From Bradyrhizobium rifense (GTDB lineage Bacteria > Pseudomonadota > Alphaproteobacteria > Rhizobiales > Xanthobacteraceae): a stretch of DNA of 64,000 nt. A program made the translations under genes and the position numbers. Each line of letters opens with the position of its first letter. The stretch's first letter is position 1. This document shows positions 17,826 through 25,294 of this stretch, piece after piece. The stretch lies in the NCBI RefSeq assembly GCF_008123425.1, contig NZ_VSSS01000011.1, forward strand, positions 1-64,000. Reading direction: 5' to 3'. The notes beneath the pieces are model-generated. The model made no database searches. It was not told the origin of the DNA and worked only from the letters and a program-made list of their open reading frames with translations.

Positions 17826-17859
17826 AACGGCCGCCCTTCACGGGCGGCCGTTGCTTTTT
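17826..17859 (+). terminator. Rho-independent terminator after phosphoesterase gene
   Basis: Perfect 11-base-pair stem, 17826-17836 with 17842-17852 (AACGGCCGCCC / GGGCGGCCGTT), loop of 5, followed by GCTTTTT. It ends the oxidase-phosphoesterase transcript. Confidence 0.85.
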
Positions 17860-17905
17860 GGGGATCAACGAACCGATCGACCGCAACGGGGATGCGGGAG
17901 TGAGA

Positions 17906-19369
17906 TCACGCCCCCGCCGCGTTGTTCGCGATCACGTTGCGGTAAAAGCTCGCGCTGAGTTTTGGCGTGCGCACCTGGGTGTCGAAATTGACGTGATAGA
18001 GCCCGAAGCGCTTGTTGAGCCCGAACACCCATTCGAAATTGTCCATCAGGCTCCAGAGGAAATAGCCGCGCACCGGTACGCCCTCGGCGGTGGCGCGCTG
18101 GAGCTGGGCGAGATAGTTGCGCAGATACATGATGCGGTCGGTATCGTAGATCTTGCCGTCCTGCATCACCTGGTCGTCGCCGGACGTGCCATTCTCGCTG
18201 ATATAGATCGCATCCGTCTTCCAGATATTGGCAGCCAGCTTCGGCACCCAGTAGATCGTCTCGGGGCCGATGCGCAGCCAGTTCGAATTCATGTGCGGGA
18301 AGTCTTTCGGGACCGGCAGCGGCATGAAGCCCGCGCCCTGGTCGGAGGCGACGATGTAGTGCTGCGGTGCGTAGATGTTGAGGCCGAGGAAGTCGACCGG
18401 CGAAGAGATGATCTTCAACTCGGCCTCGGTGTATTTCGGCGCATCGGCGCCAGCGTACTGCAGGAACGCATCGGTGTAGCGGCCCGTCATGATGACGTTG
18501 AGATAGCCGGCATTCATCTCGCGCAACGCAATCTCGGCAGCGCGGATGTTTTCGGGCGTATCGATCGCGGGACTACAGGCATCGATGTTTTCGGCCGGCC
18601 CGACGCGCGTGCCGCGGCGGCCATGGGCGCGCACCGCCTGCACCGCAAGCCCATGCGCGAGCGCGCTGTTGTGCCGGATCTGGTTCACTTCGGCCTGCGG
18701 CAGGGTCAGGCCGGGCGCATCGATGCCGACGCCGTAGCCGAAATAGACGAAGCGGCCGCTCTCGTTCAGCGTGAAAACGTTCTTGACCCTATCGGTCAGG
18801 TGCTCGGCGACATAGGCCGCATAGTCGCCAAAGATCTTGCAGGTCTCGGTCGAGCGCCAGCCGCCGAAACGGTCCTGCAGCGATTGCGGCAGGTCCCAGT
18901 GATAGAGCGTCAGCCACGGCTCGATGCCGTTCTTCAGGAGCTCGTCGATCAGGCGATCGTAGAAGTCGAGCCCTTTCGGGTTCGGCTTGCCGTCTCCGTC
19001 TGGAAACACCCGCGGCCAGGCCACCGAGAAGCGATAGGCCTTGCAGCCGAGCTCCTTGATCAGCGCGATATCGTCCTTGTAGCGGTGATAATGCTCGTTG
19101 GCGCGGTCGCCGGTGGTGCCGTCCTCGATCTTGCCGGGGATGCGGACGAACTTGTCCCAGATCGAGGCCCCTCGCCCGTCCACGTCGACCGCGCCCTCGA
19201 CCTGATACGACGAGGTCGCCGTGCCCCAGAGGAAGTTTTGCGGAAAGCCGCCGGCGCTACGCGACACCGCTGCCGGCATGGCGTCGGCGAGCTCCAGGGG
19301 GGCCGTCATTCCGGCTGCGGAAAGCCCCGCGATCTTCGCGAACTGGCGACGCGAGAACTTGTCCGGCAT
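17906..19369 (-). CDS. Glycoside hydrolase family 1 beta-glucosidase, Tat-exported
   Basis: 487 residues from the ATG at 19369. The N terminus is a Tat signal with twin arginines (SRRQFAKIAGLSAAG, residues 6-20). The GH1 barrel follows: FLWGTATSSYQVEGA, the acid/base Glu203 in TLNES (usually TLNEP) and the nucleophile Glu392 in YISENG. It would release glucose or related sugars from beta-glycosides (for example plant glucosides) in the periplasm. The Ser in place of Pro after the acid/base Glu is unusual but both catalytic glutamates are intact. Tat export is uncommon for this family. Monocistronic. Confidence 0.9.
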   Translation of the reverse strand: MPDKFSRRQFAKIAGLSAAGMTAPLELADAMPAAVSRSAGGFPQNFLWGTATSSYQVEGAVDVDGRGASIWDKFVRIPGKIEDGTTGDRANEHYHRYKDDIALIKELGCKAYRFSVAWPRVFPDGDGKPNPKGLDFYDRLIDELLKNGIEPWLTLYHWDLPQSLQDRFGGWRSTETCKIFGDYAAYVAEHLTDRVKNVFTLNESGRFVYFGYGVGIDAPGLTLPQAEVNQIRHNSALAHGLAVQAVRAHGRRGTRVGPAENIDACSPAIDTPENIRAAEIALREMNAGYLNVIMTGRYTDAFLQYAGADAPKYTEAELKIISSPVDFLGLNIYAPQHYIVASDQGAGFMPLPVPKDFPHMNSNWLRIGPETIYWVPKLAANIWKTDAIYISENGTSGDDQVMQDGKIYDTDRIMYLRNYLAQLQRATAEGVPVRGYFLWSLMDNFEWVFGLNKRFGLYHVNFDTQVRTPKLSASFYRNVIANNAAGA

Positions 19370-19703
19370 TGGTACTGCTCCACTTCCATCGTTTCGGGCC
19401 CGGCACAATGACGAGTTCCGGCCGATTTGAGAAGCGATGTCCCTGGTTGTCTCGACTGCAGCCGACGCTCGCATCTGTCGTCTCCGGCGTGGAGCGCCGA
19501 TAAGGCGTTATCGGACCAAACCATGGTTTAGCTTGAATAGAACCCGGTTCCTGAGGTCTCATCCGGACGGCTCGCGCCGAAGCGGATCGGACGTTCCCCC
19601 GTGTGGATACCGGGACTTTTCTGTGTCCAAGGCATGAAACTCGCATGACAAGACACCGGGAGATCCGTAACTTTTCGCTTTGAAGGTGGACGAGGGGACA
19701 GGG
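19370..19703. other. Divergent intergenic region between GH1 and M48 genes
   Basis: 334 bases with promoters expected in both directions. No gene, clear promoter box or repeat could be assigned. Confidence 0.45.
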
Positions 19704-20771
19704 ATGATTCACGCTGGCGTAAGCCCGATGGCGTTGCGTGGTGATCGGCCCGGCCAAGATGTCGTTGCCGGCCTCGCGCCGAGCGTTTCGTTCGCTCTGG
19801 TGCATCATGCGCCGCGAGAGATGCTGCGCGTTTTACGGCACGGCCCTACCGTCACCGCTGAGATCCACTGGCCGTCGGGAGAGGCGGGCCTCTTCCTGCG
19901 ATGCCGTATCGAGCTGAGTTCGAGAGACTCGTCGCCGTTGCGGCATCGGCGGCACGCCCATCAGGCTGCGAACCATCAATCTTCTCAATTGGCGATCCTT
20001 GCAATGACATTGCTACTCGCCGTCTGCGGCTGGATCGCCGGCGGAGCCGAGGGCATGCAGCGGGCGCTGTTGGGAAGCACGCCCCGCCCCGACGAAACGA
20101 TCATCTCGCGCGAGAACGTGTATCGCTGGTTCGGCGCCCGCCTGCTGTCCCCTGCCGAGGTGCCGGACCTGTTCGCCATGCTGACAAAGGTTTGCAGCCG
20201 GGCCGGCCTGGTGCGATTGCCGGATCTCTATTGGCTACCGGCACCGCGCGACATGAATGCCTATGCGCTCGGCGGACCGGAACGCAGTGCCATCGTGTTG
20301 ACCGAAGGCCTGCTACGCAACCTGACGCGCGACGAGATTGCCGGGATATTGGCCCATGAAGTCGCTCATATCCGCAATAATGACGCCTGGACGATGGGCT
20401 GGGCGACAGCGTTGCGACACGCGATCGATTGGACATCGCTCGCTGGTCTCGCGCTGCTGCGAACCAGCTATCACCACGGCGGCATGACATCGAGCCGGCC
20501 ATTGGCGATGCTGCTGAGCGCAGCACCAGCTCTCGGCCAGCTCCTCGGACTTGCTCTGTCGCGCGTTCGCGAACTGGATGCAGATGCAACGGCGCTCGAA
20601 CTGACCGGCAACTCTCGAGCGCTCATCGCCGCACTCGACAAGCTGGAGCGCCATCACACCGGCTCTGCACCAAGCCGCACGTCCGCATTCGTGCATGATC
20701 CGGTGCGTTTGCTTCGCAGTCATCCCGCCACCTACGAGCGCGTCGGCGCATTGCTCAACCTCGCTTACTAA
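19704..20771 (+). CDS. M48-family metallopeptidase (HtpX-like)
   Basis: 355 residues from the ATG at 19704, preceded by GAGGGGACAGGG; a TTG at 19680 is an alternative. A non-catalytic N-terminal part (1-95) precedes a transmembrane helix (about 97-113) and the M48 domain. The zinc motif is HEVAH (218-222) and the third ligand Glu290 is in RELDADATALEL. It is a membrane-bound zinc protease, probably for protein quality control. The N-terminal extension is not typical of HtpX. Its stop codon lies inside an intergenic palindrome. Confidence 0.83.
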   Translation: MIHAGVSPMALRGDRPGQDVVAGLAPSVSFALVHHAPREMLRVLRHGPTVTAEIHWPSGEAGLFLRCRIELSSRDSSPLRHRRHAHQAANHQSSQLAILAMTLLLAVCGWIAGGAEGMQRALLGSTPRPDETIISRENVYRWFGARLLSPAEVPDLFAMLTKVCSRAGLVRLPDLYWLPAPRDMNAYALGGPERSAIVLTEGLLRNLTRDEIAGILAHEVAHIRNNDAWTMGWATALRHAIDWTSLAGLALLRTSYHHGGMTSSRPLAMLLSAAPALGQLLGLALSRVRELDADATALELTGNSRALIAALDKLERHHTGSAPSRTSAFVHDPVRLLRSHPATYERVGALLNLAY

Positions 20772-20810
20772 AGCGCGAAGAGATCGGGATGAATCGTCAT
20801 CGCGCTTTAG
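20768..20810. repeat. Palindromic intergenic repeat, part 1
   Basis: Inverted arms CTAAAGCGCGA (20768-20778) and TCGCGCTTTAG (20800-20810), perfect over 11 bases. The left arm includes the TAA stop of the M48 gene. The form matches dispersed palindromes I know from Bradyrhizobium intergenic DNA; copy number cannot be checked here. Confidence 0.7.
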
Positions 20811-20820
20811 ATTATTGCTT

Positions 20821-20869
20821 GAGCATGATCTTTTCGGAAAACCGCTTCTCACTTTTCCGGATCATGCTC
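20821..20869. repeat. Palindromic intergenic repeat, part 2
   Basis: Arms GAGCATGATC (20821-20830) and GATCATGCTC (20860-20869), perfect over 10 bases, with a nested imperfect palindrome (TTTTCGGAAAA / ACTTTTCCGG). This GAGCATGATC element is a frequent intergenic repeat in Bradyrhizobium and relatives. It could act as an mRNA 3-prime stabiliser or terminator. Confidence 0.75.
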
Positions 20870-21400
20870 TAGCATTCGCTGAAGTTGACACCGATGCACA
20901 TCGGAAGGCTCGCTGACCAAGCAAAGAGCGCTGACGAAAATCCGCGCGGCTCGAATTTTTACGGAGTTTGATTGCCGCCAAAATATCGCCGCTCTTTCGC
21001 GAAACTATTTCGACGCCAGTACGTTTTTTGCGTCTCTGCTCATTTGCAGAACTGGGGAGAAGCCAGCGTAATTGCCAAGCGTCTGAGCGGACGTAAGAGA
21101 TAAACGATAAATCGCTGGCCACCGTGCCAGCGAGGAAACTCCGCTCCCATATCTCTCGACGGCTAATTAGCCGCTCTAAAGCATCTTACCGTCGGTATGT
21201 CTCCTTGAGAGGACGCAACTCGCGCCTCCCAGGCGGAGCGACATTGCTTGCGGCTGAGACTTCCGTGCCAAGCATTTGAACTTGAAGCTCCAACGCCGTC
21301 GCACCGGCGTGACGGACAACTATTGCCAGCGAAGGGGTCGCGCATGCGACCGGCCTTGGCAGAATTTTGGGCTGAGGGCACCACCATCGGAGACCAAGCG
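20870..21400. other. Intergenic region upstream of the three-gene protease unit
   Basis: About 530 bases with several short open frames but no ribosome site or protein-like composition. It should contain the promoter of the 21401-24499 unit. I could not find a convincing box. Confidence 0.45.
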
Positions 21401-22165
21401 ATGACCTATTATGACACCCTGCAACAGAACCTCGCGCATGGTTTGCCATTCGGACAGTCCGGTCCCCAACAGTGGGGAGCGGGAGCATTCGGTCCGCAAG
21501 GCGGCCAACAGCAAGGCGGCCAACAGTATGGAGGAGGCGGTCTTGGATTGGGCCAGGCGGCCTATGGACAGCAATACGGGCAGTTCGGCGGTCAGCCGGC
21601 CTTTGGTGCGTCTGGATATGGCCCCGGCTGGGGCGGGCAGACGGGCGGGGGTCAGCAGAACTGGGGCGGACAACAGCGCCAGCTCTCGCCACAGGACGTG
21701 AATGAGGTCGTGCGGCAATTGATACCGGCGCTGCCTCAAATTCTCGCGCAAGCTCAGACTCCGTTCGCAGGAATGGGCTATGCGGCTTACGGCCAGACGC
21801 CACGGCAGCTAAGTCCGCAAGACGTGAGCGAGGTCGTGCGGCAGATCCTGCCGATCGTGCCGCAGATCGTGGGAATGCTGCAGAGCCAGCCCCAAATGCA
21901 GCATTCGGCCATGCACGGCGGTCCCGGTCAGGGTCAGTTCGGAGGCCCCGGTCAATTCGGTCCCACGCAGACTCAGCCTGGGCAGATGTGGGGTACGCAG
22001 TTCGGCGCGCCGCAGTTCCAGGCGGCATTCGGCGGTCAGACGGGCTCGGGCCAGCAGCGACAGCTGACGCAGCAAGACGTCGCCGACATCACCCGGCAGC
22101 TGATCGGCGTCATTCCCCAGGTTATCGGCAACCTTCAGGCCTACGGCCAGCAGCGGATGATCTGA
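21401..22165 (+). CDS. Gln/Gly-rich protein with three 25-residue helical repeats
   Basis: 254 residues from the ATG at 21401 (ribosome site GGAGA 8 bases upstream). No signal peptide. Residues 18-92 and 163-219 are low-complexity Gln/Gly/Tyr/Phe sequence, prion-like in composition. Three copies of a helical motif are embedded: 93-117, 135-159 and 220-244, consensus RQL(S/T)xQDVxE(V/I)xRQ(L/I)IPxxPQIxxx. I do not recognise the family. The pattern of sticky linker plus repeated amphipathic helix suggests self-assembly or a scaffold. First gene of a probable operon with a small helical protein and a subtilase. Confidence 0.75.
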   Translation: MTYYDTLQQNLAHGLPFGQSGPQQWGAGAFGPQGGQQQGGQQYGGGGLGLGQAAYGQQYGQFGGQPAFGASGYGPGWGGQTGGGQQNWGGQQRQLSPQDVNEVVRQLIPALPQILAQAQTPFAGMGYAAYGQTPRQLSPQDVSEVVRQILPIVPQIVGMLQSQPQMQHSAMHGGPGQGQFGGPGQFGPTQTQPGQMWGTQFGAPQFQAAFGGQTGSGQQRQLTQQDVADITRQLIGVIPQVIGNLQAYGQQRMI

Positions 22166-22245
22166 CCGCGCGGTAAGGCGCGACCGCCGCCCAAGGCGGC
22201 GGTCGCGCCTGCCGTTGCGCATGCTTCCTCCGAAGGAGAACCCTC

Positions 22246-22704
22246 ATGTCGGATTCCAATCCCTCCGCCGCACCCGCGTCACAGCGCCACTCCCCTGACA
22301 TTCAGCAGCTCGTAGGCCTGCTCAGCAATTTGATGCCGCTGCTCTTGCGCCTGCAGTCGCACACGCTCGAGCAGCCGTTCCGAACCGTGCCCGGCAACTT
22401 CCCGATGCCGAACCCGGTGCTCGATCATCAGGCGGCCGAAAACATGGTCGGAGACATGATCGCAGAATCGCTGCGCTCGCTCTCTGCCTATCTCGAGGCC
22501 AACGCGGCACAGCATCCGGGCCTCGAAAACTGTGTCTCGATCGTCACCCAGGCAGCCAACAAGTTTACCGAGCGGGATTTTGCGCAGGCCTTCAACCTGA
22601 TCTATTTCGCCTATCGCGCGATCGAAGCCGCCCGCGCGGCAGATCCCCGCCTTCCGTTGCTGCGACAGGCCTTGATCGATCGCACGCAATCTTCCATCCA
22701 CTGA
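22246..22704 (+). CDS. Small all-helical hypothetical protein
   Basis: 152 residues, ATG at 22246 with AAGGAG just upstream. No signal peptide or membrane anchor. The N-terminal part (17-36: IQQLVGLLSNLMPLLLRLQS) is an amphipathic Leu-rich helix loosely like the repeats in the preceding protein. The rest (60-150) is helical with Ala-rich segments. No family recognised. It lies 80 bases after the repeat protein and 19 before the subtilase, so the three are likely one unit. Confidence 0.75.
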   Translation: MSDSNPSAAPASQRHSPDIQQLVGLLSNLMPLLLRLQSHTLEQPFRTVPGNFPMPNPVLDHQAAENMVGDMIAESLRSLSAYLEANAAQHPGLENCVSIVTQAANKFTERDFAQAFNLIYFAYRAIEAARAADPRLPLLRQALIDRTQSSIH

Positions 22705-22723
22705 AATCAAAGGAGGCGACGCC

Positions 22724-24499
22724 ATGGCAACAAGTCCAGATGATGCGCGACCGACCTCGAGCGACAATCGACGTAAACCAGCGCGCAGCACTCAATACAT
22801 GATCGCGCCAGCGGGCCCCGGCGTCAGCGCTCAAACGCTGGCCGAACAACTCAACCAGTTCGGCAACATCCTGTGGACCCATGACCAGCGCGGCGTCAGT
22901 GGCCCGCCAATTGCGATCGTGCGCATGCCTGACGAAGCCGCCGCCGCGTTGCGCCGCTCCACGGCCGGCAGCTTGATCATCGAGCCGGACAGCCATCTGC
23001 GAGCTGCATCCTTTGCCCGCCCGGCCTCCTCTTTCATCCCGGCGGCCGCGACGATGACCGCGCTCGGGCCGGACTTCAAGGTGACGATCCGGGTCCTCAG
23101 CGAAGCAGGTGCGCCCGTGGAACAGGCAACTGTGCAGCTCGTCGGCGAGCAGGCGTCGGTCCAGGGACGGACGGACCGTGATGGCAACATCGATCTGACG
23201 CTGCGGGACGAGGTGCCGGAAACCATCGCCGCCATTTTCGTCATCGCACGCTCCGGCCATTGGGGCTGGTGGCAACAGCGGCCCAATATCGAGACCGGTG
23301 CGGTGAACTCCTTCACCCTGAGGCCGTTGCCGCTGCCTGGCGGGCTGGATTGGGGTGGCGACGCGATGCGCTTCGATCAGATTCCCGACCACTGCCGTGG
23401 AGCCGACGTCAAGATCGCACTCATCGACAGCGGCGTGGCGACCAGCCACAAGCAATTGGCTGACATCGAGCACGGTATCGATGCCCGAAGTGGCGAAGAT
23501 CGCTCATGGTCAAAGGACGTCACTGGCCACGGCACGCCTTGCGCAGGCATCATCAATGCGGCTGCGCAGGCCGATCACGGCATCCGCGGCTACGCCGCGG
23601 ACAGCGAGCTGCATGTTTACAAGCTTCCGCTCGATGCCCGTTGCAGCGACCTGATCGCGGCGCTCGATGATTGCCTGCAAAACGGCATCGACGTGGCGTG
23701 CGTCGGAGTCGGTTGCGAGCGCGGCTCCGTGCTGGTTGCGCAGCACATTGCCATGGCCAAGCAGCAAGGCGTCAGCATCATTGCCGCTGCCGGCAACTCC
23801 GGAGAGGGCGTACTGTTTCCGGCCTGTTCCCCGCATGTCATGGCAGTCGGTGCGGTCGGACGGATGGGAAGCTTCCCGGAAGACAGTCCGCAGGCGGCGC
23901 AGGCCGCAGCCGCCAGCGCGGCGGCGGGCGGGTTGTTTGTACCGCCGTTTTCCTGTCGCGGGTCCGAACTCGACCTGTGCGCGCCCGGTGTTGCAGTCAT
24001 TGCCTGCCAGTCGCCGGACGGCTACGCCGTCTGCGACGGCACCTCGCTCGCAGCAGCTCACGTTGCCGCGCTTGCAGCCTTGATCCTCGCCGACCACGCC
24101 GACTTCAAGGGCAGCTTCATCGCCAAGGATGCCCACCGGGTCGAACGACTGTTCCAAATTCTGAAGGATACGGCGCAGCCTGTCGGCCATCCATGGCAGA
24201 CCGGAGCCGGATTGCCGGATGCAGCCCGCGCGCTCGGTGTCTGGTCCGATCAGCGGCCCCTTGCGATGCCTCTGAATGCGGGATTGCGCGAGATGCGCAG
24301 CGCCATTCGGCAGCTCGACCGGATTCCATTCGGAGCAAGCCAGGCGATGATATTCGAGCCGCCGCGCGGCCCGGCCAACGTGACGCGGCTTCCGCTGAAT
24401 CCGGCCCCTCTGGCGTTCCAGGCCGCCGGCGCGGGAACAGCGACGGTGCACGAACTCAGAACGGCGATGGCGATGGCAGGTCTAACGGAACGACCTTAG
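22724..24499 (+). CDS. S8 subtilisin-like serine protease with N-terminal Ig-like domain
   Basis: 591 residues, very strong ribosome site AAAGGAGG before the ATG. The first about 100 residues look like a propeptide/inhibitor-type domain. Residues 117-200 resemble a carboxypeptidase-regulatory Ig-like fold (TVQLVGEQASVQGRTDRDGN). The S8 domain (about 210-490) has the complete triad: Asp235 (IALIDSGVA), His269 (GHGTPCAG), Ser441 (GTSLAAAHVA), with oxyanion Asn358 (AAGN). No Sec or Tat signal is visible, so it acts in the cytoplasm or leaves by another route. The two upstream proteins are candidate substrates or partners. Confidence 0.88.
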   Translation: MATSPDDARPTSSDNRRKPARSTQYMIAPAGPGVSAQTLAEQLNQFGNILWTHDQRGVSGPPIAIVRMPDEAAAALRRSTAGSLIIEPDSHLRAASFARPASSFIPAAATMTALGPDFKVTIRVLSEAGAPVEQATVQLVGEQASVQGRTDRDGNIDLTLRDEVPETIAAIFVIARSGHWGWWQQRPNIETGAVNSFTLRPLPLPGGLDWGGDAMRFDQIPDHCRGADVKIALIDSGVATSHKQLADIEHGIDARSGEDRSWSKDVTGHGTPCAGIINAAAQADHGIRGYAADSELHVYKLPLDARCSDLIAALDDCLQNGIDVACVGVGCERGSVLVAQHIAMAKQQGVSIIAAAGNSGEGVLFPACSPHVMAVGAVGRMGSFPEDSPQAAQAAAASAAAGGLFVPPFSCRGSELDLCAPGVAVIACQSPDGYAVCDGTSLAAAHVAALAALILADHADFKGSFIAKDAHRVERLFQILKDTAQPVGHPWQTGAGLPDAARALGVWSDQRPLAMPLNAGLREMRSAIRQLDRIPFGASQAMIFEPPRGPANVTRLPLNPAPLAFQAAGAGTATVHELRTAMAMAGLTERP

Positions 24500-24568
24500 G
24501 GGATGATCGGGCCCCCGCAATCCTCGAACGTCGCGCGCAAGCCTGCATAAAAGGCCTGCGGCCGCTGA

Positions 24569-24620
24569 GAGCCCCCTCACCCCGGCTCGCCGCTTCGCGG
24601 CGAGCCACCCTCTCTCAGCC
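24569..24620. repeat. Intergenic hairpin repeat
   Basis: Perfect 10-base arms GGCTCGCCGC (24584-24593) and GCGGCGAGCC (24597-24606), flanked by GAGAGCCCCCTCACCCC and ACCCTCTCTC that extend the pairing. This CCCTCACCC-hairpin-CCCTCTC form is a common Bradyrhizobium intergenic element. It follows the S8 protease gene and may end its transcript. Confidence 0.6.
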
Positions 24621-24747
24621 GGGTGAAAACGAGCGGACGGGGCGCAGGCGGTTTGAAAAGCGCCGGCACCGGAGTTTGAGGATGCAGAATTGCGCGGCCC
24701 CCGGGCGCGACATGTCGATGCAGGCGATGCGGCGGGCCGCGATATGA

Positions 24748-25152
24748 TCAGCGCGGGCGTTTCGGCAGCTTTGGAAGCTTGCCGGGATCGAACGCCGGGG
24801 CCTCCCCAGTTCGTTCAGGTGCCACCGGCTGTTCCGCCAGGATGAGCGTTCCCTGGAGGACTATTCCCCCCGCCTGCCCGGCCGTCGCCGTGTAGGTCGC
24901 GATCTTGTCGGGGCACGTGCCCTCGATGTCCAGCGTCAGTTCATCATAGACGCCGAAGACGGTGACACGTCCTTCGGTATGACGCTTCGTCGACACGGTT
25001 GCGGTGAAGCGATCGCCATCGACCTTGCACGAACCGTGATACGTCATGAGGCTGTCGCGGCCCCAAATCTGGCCGTCTGCGACATGGACGATGCCGGTGC
25101 CCTGGTCGAGCGGCGTCTTGTACCAAGCCGCGTAGGTCCCGTCCTTCAGCAT
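24748..25152 (-). CDS. GrlR-like regulatory protein
   Basis: 134 residues from the ATG at 25152. It matches the GrlR (type III secretion negative regulator) fold: KDGTYAAWYKTPLDQGTGIV, then DGQIWGRDSLMTYHGSC and DRFTATVSTKRHTEG, the order seen in rhizobial members. In enteropathogens GrlR binds and blocks the activator GrlA; rhizobial copies have no defined role and may simply be a lipocalin-like ligand-binding fold. A Pro-rich tail (about 115-134) is added. It is 140 bases downstream of the TonB receptor on the same strand and could be cotranscribed. Confidence 0.7.
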   Translation of the reverse strand: MLKDGTYAAWYKTPLDQGTGIVHVADGQIWGRDSLMTYHGSCKVDGDRFTATVSTKRHTEGRVTVFGVYDELTLDIEGTCPDKIATYTATAGQAGGIVLQGTLILAEQPVAPERTGEAPAFDPGKLPKLPKRPR

Positions 25153-25294
25153 GGGAGCAGTCTCCCTTGATCTTTCCGCGCTGATCATCCGCACGGTTAG
25201 CGCTAAGGAACGGTTAATCGTGCGGCCCGTGTCATTCCGGGCTCCAACGAACGAGGCGCAGAATTTGGGCGGGCCTCCGCTCCTCCAGCCCGCC

